Assembly: GCF_040436345.1 (NCBI RefSeq)
Contig: NC_133218.1
Coordinates: forward strand, 25,346,710 to 25,410,709
Direction of reading: 5' to 3'
Origin: Pagrus major
Taxonomy: Eukaryota; Chordata; Actinopteri; Spariformes; Sparidae
DNA: 64,000 bases
Part shown: positions 53,101-64,000 of the stretch, in pieces
Layout of the letters: every line of letters begins with the position of its first letter
How positions within the stretch are numbered: position 1 is the first letter of the stretch
Notes under the pieces: model-generated
The model's input: the letters and a program-made list of their open reading frames with translations, nothing else
Told to the model about the DNA's origin: nothing
Databases searched by the model: none
Program-made: the position numbers and the translations under genes

Positions 53101-53905
53101 GTATCTGACACTTTCGATTTGTTTTGGAAACCTTTTAATTAAATGCAAAGATATGTTTTACCTGAAAGGTCAAGGCTTAAAACCAGAACCCTGACGATAT
53201 GCCTGCCTAAAACTCACCAGTTACATTTTTATTTATGTAAAGTTTGCTTTAGTATGTTAGCTATCAGGCTAGCTCACGTCAGGCTGTTCGCTCAATTGAT
53301 TGCTTTTTTGACACACAAAACTGACGCACGATGAAATAACTTGAATGTAGAAAACAGACACGACTTGTAGCTCAAATTGTTGAGTTATGACTTTTCATAC
53401 TTCCAGTTCAGTGCTAAAGATAGCTGGCTAACGTTGCATTAACCAGCAGTTAACTAGTTAAAGTTTTCTGACGTGAGAGCAGATGACCTTTTTATTTTTA
53501 GCCAGCGTCTTATTTCTTTCCCGTCTCATTACGTCTAATGTTGTTTCGTTGGACGTATTTACAGGAAGACGAGTTTTGCTGTAATCGAGTTGCCATGGTA
53601 ATTCATAATTTATCTCCATGGCAATAGACATCATGGCTGTCAGTACATGCACGAAGACAATAACTAGTACTATCTCAGTTTATTATAAGTGATGATTTTC
53701 GTGGTTGTTATAAGCACATAATTGTAAGCCTCCATGTTGATCAGTCTGTGGAGGATAATAGCTGGTTTGTGTGTGTATTTCTCTGGTGAAGTTGGTTAAT
53801 TTAAGATCCATAGACAGGATTACACCCAAAGAGATACTTCACCTGCGGCAGTGAAGTTTAATGTTTAATTTCGTGTTTGTGTGTCTGTGTGTTTGTTCTT
53901 GCAGA

Positions 53906-56900
53906 ATGCCTTTCCGGTTCTGTCCCCAGTGTGGGACAAAGTTGGTGCCTGAATTCAGATTCTGTCCGTCATGTGGGGAGAAGCTTCCCGGTCCTGGTCC
54001 TGATGAACCTATAACCGTGAGCTCGACAGCTTCTTTAAGTCGCACTCCACTCAAAAGTGATCATGCTGCAACATCAGTAGTTAACGCAAGCCTTGTTGCT
54101 TCAAGCACAAGTGTTGAGCCCACTGAGAGTAAAGGTAAATATCTTGGCAATATTCTTTCACGAGTAACTTGGTGTTATCCATAGATAGTAGATTTAGCAA
54201 ATTCTCTCTTTTCACAGCCTTTGCATGCACTACATCAATTCCAATCACTACTCGTCCTGCACTCCGAAAGACCCGTAACTCACTACGACTGGACAAGGAT
54301 GTTAAATTCAACCTTGCCACTGCACCTGTGGTGCCCTCCACTAAACCTGTCAGAGATGACAGGACCGAAGGTAAATTAAATGGTGTGGAAACAGCTATTT
54401 TATGATATGTTGTGAGGACGTGAGTACAGAGACATGCTGTATTAGTGTGGCACAGGTGTAAATATAATAATTTGACAGCTGAGGCCTTCCTTTGGATCAA
54501 AAAGTCTCTGATTTGTATCAACAGATTATGGTTTTGGATTGGCTAGAACTCCTACAAAGCAGCACACAGTCACTTTTAAACCTGACGCAGCGGTTGAGCC
54601 AACTGTAGAGTCTTCCTCTTCTCCTGTTGCAAAATCACCTCGACCTGGTGAGTTCAAACAGAAGATATTCCACATGAAAAATGCAGTGTCTCTCCTCTTT
54701 TCTGTCATAGTCTTTTCTCTCGTTAATCTTGACTGTGCCTGGATTCATATGCAGTCAGGGGAAAAGCAAAACTCTCCAGCCCTGCTAAGAAGCAGGCTGA
54801 AGACGGAAAGAAGCTGACTGATAAAACCAGTAAGAAAGCAGAAGAATCGATGGTAGACGGCTGTCCTGTGGCCGTGACTTCCCCTGTTTCCTCACCAATC
54901 TCCAGGACAACTTTTAAAGGTGAGTGGAAACTTTCACTATTACCACACAACATGAAGTGGTACTGGTATTTTGTCAAGTAAATGGTTGAATGAATGGAGA
55001 CGTGGTTAATCTTGTCATGGTATACTGTGTGCATACAAGTAACAAAATGACTAGGTGTAAATGGGACCACTAAATTTAAAGGGTGGCTCTTGAGGGATTT
55101 TATGTAAAAAGATTTTAACCTGATGTTTGGGTGATTTAAGACATATATCCTTTTAGAATAGCATCCATCCTCCTCTCAAGGACATCTAGAAAAAATAAGT
55201 CCACATTGTTTTATTGATATTAGTCATTTTTCGGTCAGCCTGTTCAAACACATCAGGGTGTCATTAGAAGCCCAGAGTGACAAACTATATAGTTGTGCAT
55301 ATTTTTTTTTCTTTTTTGCGTGTAACGTTTTTCTGTTGTCGCACAACACACAACATAATTGGTTGGTCATGTTTTGTCTGCATTTTCAGCTACAGGTAAA
55401 AGCAAAGCCAAGAAGGCAAAGCATGTGCCGGCTGTGGAGCCGCTGCAGGAAGGTGAGGAGGTGACGGACACAACGGGCAAGAAGTGGAAGCTGCTGAAAC
55501 TGCTCAGTCAGAGTGCGACGGAGCTCCTTTACGAAGGTGAAGCTGCTTACAGGACGTCGGGGCAAATACTGGAAAGTAAAATAAATGTGCAATTAGATAA
55601 ATTGGATATTAGTGATGATAATCCCTCAGCCATCACTTTAACTGTCAAATATCTTAAAACAGATACAAAAAGTCCTGAGATTAAAATAAGACACATTACA
55701 ACAAACCACGAATAAAGAAATATACATTTAGACACTGTAAAAGTGAAGAAATTACCATAATAATAATAATTATTTTTAAATTGTGAATATTAATAGTAAA
55801 GTAGGTAACGACCTTGTTATGTTTACTCTGCCATATTCAACAAAGTCAAAACAAAAATAGTGTCTTGAATCCGTAAAATCAGTTTGAATATAGTTATTAA
55901 AGCAGATTTTGTACCAGAATACACAAAGAGAGGCTAGCCTAGTTTAGGGGATTGAGCTGCAGTTGTCTATAGCAGGACGTAACAAGTGACTAACAAAAAT
56001 TTAATTGTAGAAAAGAGCCTATAATGATATCATTTTGTGATTTTCAGTGGTCCAAACGGTTTCACGATCCAGTTCCAAAGAATCAAATCACATCCTCAAA
56101 CTGGTAAGTGCTGCCTCAAGACTCACTGTAAAAATTTAAGATACTCTGTTGAAAAACTGCTGAATTATTATTACAACACGCCTCTGAGGTGTCTCTTGTG
56201 TATTCATCATCAAATTTAATGTTTTCAGTTGTTCTCAATTTCCTGTAACGAATGCTCCCTCAGCTCTTTAATTTCCCTGAGTAGGATCAATAAAGATTAT
56301 TTGATCTTTCTTCCTCTCAGGGGGCTAAAGATGGAAGAATCTTTAATGAGCAAAACTTCCTGCAGAGATCTGCTAAACCTGCAACTGGTGAGTGTTCAGT
56401 ATGTTTCCTCAAAGCAGTTCTTTTAGTTCAAGAAAACAAGTATGATGTCACTGATTAAAGAGATTTTCTGTCCCTTGTGGAAGACGCACTGTAGTTAAAC
56501 AAAGGTTGCAGCAATAATTATCACTGTCAGTTGTACAAGTTGTTCAGTGTTTATTTTGGCTGTAGCAGTCTGATGAACAGGTGACCAACGGAAATTAGAA
56601 ACAGAATCACGAACATTAACAGTGTGAAATAAAGAGTAAGGAAGGTTCTGACAGTTTGTCATGTGATCTAGTTACACAATATCACAAAAGCAGAGTTGTG
56701 CAAGAGGAGTCCCATCATGCCGTCTTTTAAGCTGCAGCTCTGATTGGTCATTGGTGTAACCAAACACATGTCGTGTCACGCATGATAATCCTCCCACTGT
56801 CTCTCTCTAGTGGACAAGTGGATCAAACAAAACAAGATGGATTTTCTCGGGATTCCTTCCTGTGTTGGCTTTGGTCCTCATGCAGATTCCTACAGGTGTG

Positions 56901-58579
56901 AATTAAGTTCTGTCAATATTTACACACATATAAATGAAAGATTTTTACTTTAACTTGATATTCTGCCTTTTTTAATTTTTTTTTTTATAGGTTTCTGATT
57001 TTCCCAGACATGGGTCAGTCTCTGCAGTCTGTCATGGAGGAAGAAGACGAGCTTCTGTCTGAGAAAGTCGTCCTACAGCTCGCCTGTAGAATAGTGAGTG
57101 TAAACTAGGTCTACAACTACCGATTATTTTCATCTGATTAGTGTGTCAATTATTGTTTTAATTAGTTTTTTTGGACTATAAAATGTATTTTGTCCAAAAC
57201 CCAAAGATATTTACTTCGTTTATTTGTTTGTTTGGGGTTTTTTTTGTGTCAAAGTGATTAATCGATGATCAAAAAAGTTGGCGATTAATTAAATAGTTCT
57301 TAATTATAGTTGCCAGAAAATACAAGATCCAGATTTTGTGAAGAACTATAATCCCGCCTAACTTAATAAACAGTAACCTTTCTTTCTTTTTGCAGTTGGA
57401 TGTTCTGCAGTACATCCATTCAAACGAGTACGTTCACGCTGATATTAATGCAGAAAACATTTACATCAAACCAGGACAGAAATCACAGGTGAGAAACATC
57501 CTGTAGTACAAACTGTAATCTGTCAGTGATGGACAATTTAAATGTGTTTTACGCTGACAACACTTTGCTTCTGTGTGTGTGTGTGTGTTTAGGTATATCT
57601 GGTAGGATACTGCCATGCTTTCAGGTACTGTCCAGGTGGACAACATGTGGAGTACCGTGAAGCCAGCAGGACACCGCACGAGGGCACCATCGAGTTCATC
57701 AGCCTGGACGCACACATGGGAGCAGGTGAGTCACTCCTGTGCTTCACTGATTTCTTGTTACAGTTAACGTCAGGGAATCATTTCACTCCGCGAGCTACTG
57801 TAAATAAAATGCTACTGGATTTATTTTCTTCCCTCGACGAGAGACACTTGCACTCCGCCCACAGTCCATCTGTCTGCAGAGCCGTCACACACTTCACAGA
57901 TTAAGACACGAGAGTGTAAAAGGTTCTTTCAGCATTTGAGTTGTTTGACTATATAAACCAAAAAAAAACAAGGTGATCAGCACATCCGGGGACAGTTCAG
58001 TGATGTTCATGTATCAGGGTAAATCTGGGAGGGAAAACAGATGTTAATAGTTCTGTGTTTTCTCCTTTCAGCTCCGTCTCGACGCAGTGACCTGCAGTCT
58101 CTGGGTTACTGCATGCTGCGCTGGCACACAGGGACACTACCGTGGACTGCCGTCACTCAGCCGGACCAGGTAGCCACACAGAAACAGAGGTGAGAGAGTG
58201 TTATCATCAAATTAGTTGTTCAAGATGAAGAAAATGTAAATTACTCAAAAGAGTTCTGATTGTAGGTACATGGAGGATGTTCCTGCGCTGTTGAGCCACT
58301 GCTTTGGAAAGAAGAGAGTCTCCAGTGAGTTAAAATGTTTCCTGCATACATTTCTTTGCCATAAAAAAAAGAAGTGTTTGATTATATGTCCTTTGCCGAT
58401 ATGTTTCTCTCCTTCTGTGTCTATGTGTGTGCGATGGTGTAGGTGCATTTCAAACATACCTGACCACAGTGATGACACTGCAGTACTGTGAGCAGCCGGA
58501 CTACTCTGCGCTGAAGGACCGACTCAGTCAGGCTTTACTACAGCTGGGGGCGTCACCGGAGCTGCCGCTCAGTTTTTAG
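53906..58579 (+). CDS. vrk3: VRK3, zinc-ribbon serine/threonine pseudokinase
   Basis: Nuclear member of the vaccinia-related kinase family. The mammalian protein is a pseudokinase that promotes the phosphatase VHR/DUSP3 and so dampens ERK. Exons: 53906-54134, 54218-54370, 54525-54647, 54755-54919, 55390-55536, 56048-56103, 56321-56387, 56811-56895, 56991-57093, 57396-57488, 57593-57725, 58072-58189, 58266-58324 and 58443-58579, giving 555 residues (human 474). The N-terminus has a two-CxxC zinc ribbon (C6, C9, C20, C23). A low-complexity Ser/Lys region (about 30-240) follows and accounts for most of the extra length. In the kinase fold the beta-3 Lys survives (about residue 290), the catalytic loop reads HADINAEN (390-397) and the DFG position is GYC (412-414), so metal binding should be lost. 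The stop codon is the last codon of its exon. Confidence 0.94.
57103..57300 (+). repeat. AT-rich MITE-like repeat, copy in a vrk3 intron
   Basis: Begins AGGTCTACAACTACCGATTA and contains GGACTATAAAATGTATTTTG, GATTAATCGATGATCAAAAA and TTGGCGATTAATTAAATAG. This internally shortened copy keeps both ends of the family. Confidence 0.55.
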
Positions 58580-60230
58580 GTGAGGACGGAAACAAGTATG
58601 AACACATGCACCTGTGTATGTCTGGTCAACAATATAATCTGGTTTCACATCACAGGGTTCAGACCCTTTTTTTCACCAAAAATTTAATCTGCAGAATATT
58701 TTATATATTTAATTTACTTTTTTTATTTCATCCACTCTTAATAAGATTTTTAGTGACACAGTGACACATTATGTTATTATATTGGCTTTGTACCTCTTAG
58801 TGTTTATTAGGCGACTTTGAATTCAAAGGGTTTACTTGTAGGGGATGAGCTGACCTGAACTGAAGTGAAATTATTTCATTTCCAGAGATACTTTATTGAT
58901 TTGTATGGGATGGTTTACTTGGTACAGGTTTGAAAGCCCAAACTTTGTAACATACTAGGTTTCTCTCTTCTGTTGTTTATTGTTGGATTACACTAAAGGG
59001 TAGTATTTTTTTTGTTGAACTTTGGATTCTTTATTTTTGGAAAATATGATTTGAACTTGCCTTACCCTAACCTCCAAAAAGCCACCAGGAAAAAGTCAAG
59101 CCGTTGTAAAAATCCATCGTTTTAAAGAACTTAAAAATGTTTGACAGTCAGCGTATAAAACCAGTGTTCTGTTGATCTTTACAAATCCAGATACAATAGT
59201 CTAATAATAGCATAGCCATCAGTGCTGAACATTTTTTTTTTTTTTTTAAATGGAGAGAGGAATTGAATCATGACCATAAAATTGAAAGTCAAATTGAATC
59301 ACGGGTTCAGAGAATCATGACAACCCTGATATATAATAACACATCGTTGTCAATTCATCCTCTGCAATCCATCATATAAAATAGTTATTTTGTTTTCTGT
59401 TTCTGTTTCTGTGATGTAGCTAAAAAAGACTCAAGCTCAACATGTTGTTAAATGATAAATCAATGTAACCTTGTTATTAGGAAACTGGGCATCAGGGTTT
59501 CCAAATAACGTTATGTAAATTGCTTTATTGCTAATACACTAATAATACTTGAAATCACATAATTAAACAGAAATAGAAACCTTCAACATGTCCCTCTTAT
59601 CCCCAGAAATAACACCTTCTCAAATAGAAATATGAAACCTAAACATCAAACTGTTATGTTAAACGTTAAACACTTCTGTCATAATAATATTCAAATGTCT
59701 TCTTTGTTATATTTTCAGAGAAATGGAAAAGAAGACAACCAGAAGATGATTTTTTTGTTTTTTTTAACCATGCTGTTTTATCTGTGATGTTTTATTGCAC
59801 TGAGAGTGTTGTAGAGTTCAGTCTGTGTAGGTGACACTCGATTGGGATCATTTTAATCATTTATGGTATTGTGTTTTCTCAGAGGTGTGGCACTGTCGGG
59901 TTTACATTTCAATAGGAGGAGAAGTCAAGTTCTTGAGTTTTGAAGAACAGATTTGGGTGATATTGATGCTTTGTTAGTTAAATGTGTCATAGTGTTCTTC
60001 TAAACTTTACTGGTATTTTGACTGATCACTTATTCCAATGTTTTTCTGTTTGATTAAGTGTTTTTTAATGAATTTACCAGGGTTGTTTTTCCCTGTTTTA
60101 CCTTTTTGACAAACTGTTAAACTGTTTCTTTAAAACAAGCCAACACACAGGTGGATTAACACAAATCCTCAACGTTCATATAAGTAGCACACATCGTTTG
60201 TTTGCCTCAATAAAACTGCTGTTTCTTACT
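58580..60230 (+). other. vrk3: vrk3 3' UTR with a probable intron directly after the stop
   Basis: The stop codon is followed at once by GTGAGG, a good donor (TTTTTAG|GTGAGG). ATTTTCAG|AGAAATGG at 59718/59719 is a fitting acceptor, giving a 1.14-kb UTR intron. AATAAA stands at 60209-60214. Without this splice the UTR would simply be longer. Confidence 0.5.
60209..60214 (+). terminator. vrk3: vrk3 polyadenylation signal
   Basis: AATAAA in the context CCTCAATAAAACTGCTG, 1.6 kb after the stop codon. Confidence 0.5.
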
Positions 60231-60299
60231 ACAAGTGCCTTAATGTCCTTTGACATTCACTTCTTCAGTCTGAAAGTCAAAGAGCACCAGAAACACATC

Positions 60300-61705
60300 A
60301 TTTATTCATGTTCACAAGGAAACCTCTTCATTTAAATGTGTTTTAATTAAATAATTCTTCAGGAAATGTTGTTTTTGCTCTCTTGTGTTGAATAAATCAG
60401 TATGTAGGACAGCAGACATCACAACAGCACAACGTGTTCATTTTAAAGAAACCTTTATAAAGTTTAAACATTTCTGGACATAAACATTTGAACTTTTCAA
60501 GACATATACAATTCTTTATATGAAACAGTAAATATCTCTTATTGTGCACACTCTTAAAGTAATTCAGAAAATAAACACTGTTATCTTTTGCCTGATCTGT
60601 CCTGCTCCTGGCATTTTAAACCTTACTTCTCTGTCACTTGAGGCACTTTCTGAATGACGAGGCTTTTGTAGAACAATGTAAAGCATGATGCTGAAAGACT
60701 ATAGCGCCCTCGTGAGGCGACTTGTACACAGATACAGACCCGATGGCTTCCTGGCGCAGGAGCCTAGCTTACACACTTAAACTGATCAGTTGAGCTTTTT
60801 ATACAGACATGCTGGCAGTGTGAGGCAGCTACACATGCAGGTTTAAATATAGTTTTACACTGCAGATTGTTCTTGTTTGTAAAAACTGAACCATAGTGAG
60901 TTTGACTCCTATTCTTCAAGTGTTTATATTCATTCCTAACACTACTTCTGCTCCTGGTGTTGATTTGAAGGTAACGCCTGCACGCCATGTGTATTTCTGA
61001 TTGTTCTCATTAACTGTCTCTGATGCCAAAACTGAAAAGATCCTGTTAGTTTTCAGGGTACATTCCTAGTTTGGAAATTACTTCATGTCCACAGCACGGC
61101 GACACAAATCTTCAGACAAACATCACATGCTCATGAAGTCTTTTTTTCCCTGAAATAGCTTTGGGCTGTACACTGATTTAACACTGAAAGTCATAACCTT
61201 GATAGTTTTCAATATCCACAAATACTGATAAAACCTTGTAATGAAACTCTGGGTGATTTGTATGCCTCTCTGATCGAAGAAATCCACCATCTTGAAAAAA
61301 ATTATCGGATGACTCCATAAATGCACTGTAATAACGCCAGAAACAAGGCCGCTTTTAGCTGTTCCTGAAATGTTTACATTTTGGACACTGAATTTTCACA
61401 TGACAGGAACAGTTTATGAAAGTGTAAACGTAAGTGGTATCCCACTTTAACCCAGGCAACGTGATGGAGTGTGTGTTGAAAGAATGAGGACTTCAGGGGG
61501 AATTATTCTAAAGGGGACTTTCTGTCATGAGGTTTATCGTTCTTGGTCAGAACAAGGCAAATGTGTGCACAAACTCTGCCGTGATGGAAGAGCTTGTTTG
61601 TCTGAGCAGTGAGTGGGACAACCTCAAGGCCTCCAATCCCGCAGAGTGAGAGGGAGATGGTGATCAGACTGGGAGAAATGGTTTGGTTATGGTTCCACTG
61701 TGTCA
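60300..61705 (-). other. Probable 3' UTR of the acidic-protein gene, and the gap to vrk3
   Basis: No coding exon was recognised. TTTATT on the plus strand near 60,301 would be an AATAAA for the minus-strand gene, leaving only about 100 bases between its 3' end and that of vrk3. Confidence 0.35.
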
Positions 61706-64000
61706 TCAGAAGACAGTAGTGGCCAAGTGGCTAGGAGTAGAGGAACGCTCCTCCTGACCATGTGATGTGTCGTCTCCTGAAAGATTAAAAAATGTAACTT
61801 CTCATGCTTGCTGTTGAGTTCACATGAACAACTGCGGCCTCTGTTCACCGACAAGCTGCCCCTCACCGTGTTGTTCATCTCCCTTCTCCTCGCTGTGCTC
61901 CTCCTGCTCCTCCGGCATTTCTATCTGACTCAAATCCTGCATGTCTGCCACGCTGGACTCCTTTTCAAAAATAACATTTGTTTTCTTTTAGCTTTCATTT
62001 AGTACAAATGTGAAAAACACACTCACATTAAGTGCTCTAAAAAGAATTCAGCAGATTCTTTGATTACCTGTGATTCAGAGAAACGATCTTCATCTGAGTT
62101 CCTAAATCCTTCTGGAGCCTCCATTAGGATCTCTAGACCGCCGGCCTCCTCATCGTCACTGCAAAGTGAGACAAAAAGTAGGCTGATGTGACACATTTCC
62201 CTAAAATACAGCCGGATAGATCCTTTAACATTTTATCAAGATTCACAGAAAGATGTATTTTATTAATGTTGACTGTTTGTTGCTGCTCTGCACTTAGCAA
62301 AAGATGGTTTTCGTAAGAACTGCTTCGCTGTGTGTTGTTCCTTTTTGTAATATTGTACTGCTGTAACATTTTCCTAATGTTTTATGGTTTCTCGTTGCTC
62401 TGCGTGACTTATGTTCTGTCTAAAGAGTTCCTGTTTTGTTGCTGTCTTTATGGCGTTTCTTATCTTCGTTGTGTAAATGTTATTACTTTATAGTGTCAAC
62501 AACATCATCACCGAAGGACTGTAGTTGAAAATTAACTAGTTGGCTAACAATGGCACAGTGATGCTGATTCATGTGTTTTTTTCTGCATTAAAGTGTACGT
62601 AAATGACTTGTTTTGTTGAGTTGTGTTGTTAAATTATCCTGAATGTTTCCATGTTTCAAACCCGAGGAAATCTGTAATTTTACTCAAGGTAATGGTGTGT
62701 TTCATTTGGTCACCTGGCGCTGCTTTAACTTCTGGGATAGAGTCAGAGAGTGAGGGAAGAAGTTGACTAAACATAGCATGAATAAAACTTTATAGCCTGA
62801 CCTTGTTTGTGAACATTTATATCACATCACTAGATTTTTACCAGTAGCAATGGTTGTTTAGCAATGAAGTCAACATCTCCCATTATCCCACACTACTTAC
62901 ATCTTTCCTATCCATAGTATGATCTATTGCTACGTCCACATCATATCATTCAGACTGTACATACGAGCAGCTGAGTCGGATAAAACGCTGTAATTAGGAC
63001 TCGGAGATATCGCCCTGCCCACGGACTCTTGGCGACAAAGCCTACGTCACTGTCAGTAACGTCTGAATAAAATTCAATTTCAGCACTAAAACAGTTGATT
63101 CAGCCCTTTTAAAAGAAGCTGACCTCATTTGTTTGTATGGTTTCACTTGTTAACGACAAATACTGAACACAAGAAACAAGAAATTTCTGCATTGTGCTGT
63201 GCTAACAGTGACAAATGTACGTAAAACACAGTCTTCCCCTTCTCACTCATTACATCTCAATACATTCATTCTATTATAGTTATATGTTTATATGGCGACC
63301 TTGAAAAGGGGAACTTGCTCTCATTGCCCCTCCTTGTTTAAATAAAGGTCTGAATGAATGAATGAATTGTGTAAATGCAGCATATTCACAATAAAAGGGG
63401 AAATGGATCTAATCTTGTGTCATGTGACATTTGGATGGAAATGTTTTATATGAAATACTACTATGACCGACACGTTTGTCCAAATTCTCACACAAAAACA
63501 ACCTGATGACACTAACCTTCCTCCAGAGTAAAAGTTCTTTTCATCCTTTTCTTCCTCCTCCACTTTCTCTTCCTCCTTTATGTTTTGGTTCTCTTCATGT
63601 TGCCCATCATCTTCATCATCATCATCATCATCATCATCCTCCTCCTTCTTCTTTTCTTCTTCTTGTTGCTCATCCTCTTTTTCCTCCTCGTCTTCCTCAA
63701 GGTCAGAGCAGTTGAGAAAGTCAAAACTTTCAAGGGCTGTCTCGACTTCTTGAGTGAAACTAGAAGAAGTAGGAAAAGGAGCCTGCGGAGAGAAACATGC
63801 AGGATGTGTCAATATCACTATCGATAAATTACAGTTGGCAAAAACACAAACGTGAATGCAGGAGCTCACCTTCGGAGCGTCCTCTGGTTGTTTTGACTCC
63901 TGGACGGACTGATGTGTCTCTTCTACCTGTTGTCCCTCTCCTGCTTCAGTGGTGCTGTCCTCTGCTTCTGCTTCAGTCCGCCCAGCCTGGACTGACAAGT
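61706..64000 (-). CDS. Unrecognised acidic, Glu/Asp-rich protein (3' end of gene)
   Basis: I do not recognise this gene. Five exons are supported by splice sites and frame, in transcript order: 64000-63870 (continues outside), 63782-63517, 62158-62068, 61960-61867 (or starting at 61984) and 61776-61706. Together they give about 220 residues. The product reads ...PEDAPK-APFPTSSSFTQEV... and then holds ESFDFLNCSDLEED, a Glu/Lys tract, an Asp run from a (GAT)n repeat, SDDEEAGGLEILMEAPEG and EKESSVADMQDLSQIE. It ends SSTPSHLATTVF. There are no membrane segments and no Cys-rich or catalytic motifs. FDFL in an acidic setting fits the loose LIR pattern W/F/Y-x-x-L/I/V. The N-terminal part, needed to name it, lies beyond 64,000. 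Confidence 0.65.
63614..63640 (-). repeat. Coding (GAT)n microsatellite
   Basis: Eight or so ATC units on the plus strand encode an Asp run in the acidic protein. The run is flanked by imperfect GAA/GAG units that encode Glu and Lys. Confidence 0.8.

Noticed and set aside
52973-53194. Possible upstream open frame in the vrk3 first exon
   Set aside because: It reads past the splice donor at 53100, and the transcription start probably lies after its ATG. It cannot be supported.
53906-58579. Viral origin suggested by the name vaccinia-related kinase
   Set aside because: VRK3 is a cellular gene family with normal introns here. The name reflects distant kinase similarity only.

Overview
This is vertebrate nuclear DNA, most likely from a percomorph (ray-finned) fish. 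The genes are split by GT-AG introns, the intergenic DNA and introns carry many teleost dispersed repeats, and the gene order matches human 15q21 (PRTG - CCPG1 - PIGB/PIGBOS1 - RAB27A). Nothing prokaryotic or viral was seen.

Layout. 1-14.4 kb (+): the 3' part of protogenin (prtg), from the second half of its first fibronectin III domain to the stop codon. 14.4-21.5 kb: 3' UTR and intergenic DNA with repeats, including a 654-bp DNA transposon remnant whose arms form a near-palindrome (19,900-20,553). 21.5-30.7 kb (+): ccpg1, an ER-phagy receptor. 30.7-35.7 kb (-): pigb, the ER mannosyltransferase III of GPI-anchor synthesis; its second coding intron has AT-AC ends and U12-type signals. 36.7-38.4 kb (+): pigbos1, a 56-residue mitochondrial microprotein. 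39.9-52.2 kb (+): rab27a, with a decayed Tc1-like transposon in its long 5' UTR intron. 53.0-60.2 kb (+): vrk3, a zinc-ribbon pseudokinase. 61.7-64.0 kb (-): the 3' end of a gene for a very acidic protein that I do not recognise.

Functional links. Three neighbours act in endoplasmic reticulum homeostasis: CCPG1 (ER turnover), PIGB (ER glycolipid synthesis) and PIGBOS1 (mitochondrion-to-ER stress signalling). ccpg1 and pigb run tail to tail with 3' ends that nearly touch; pigb and pigbos1 run head to head. All exon models were built by hand from splice sites and reading-frame continuity and reach in-frame stops. UTR limits and transcription starts are approximate. Family statements and comparisons with human proteins come from general knowledge, not from a database search.
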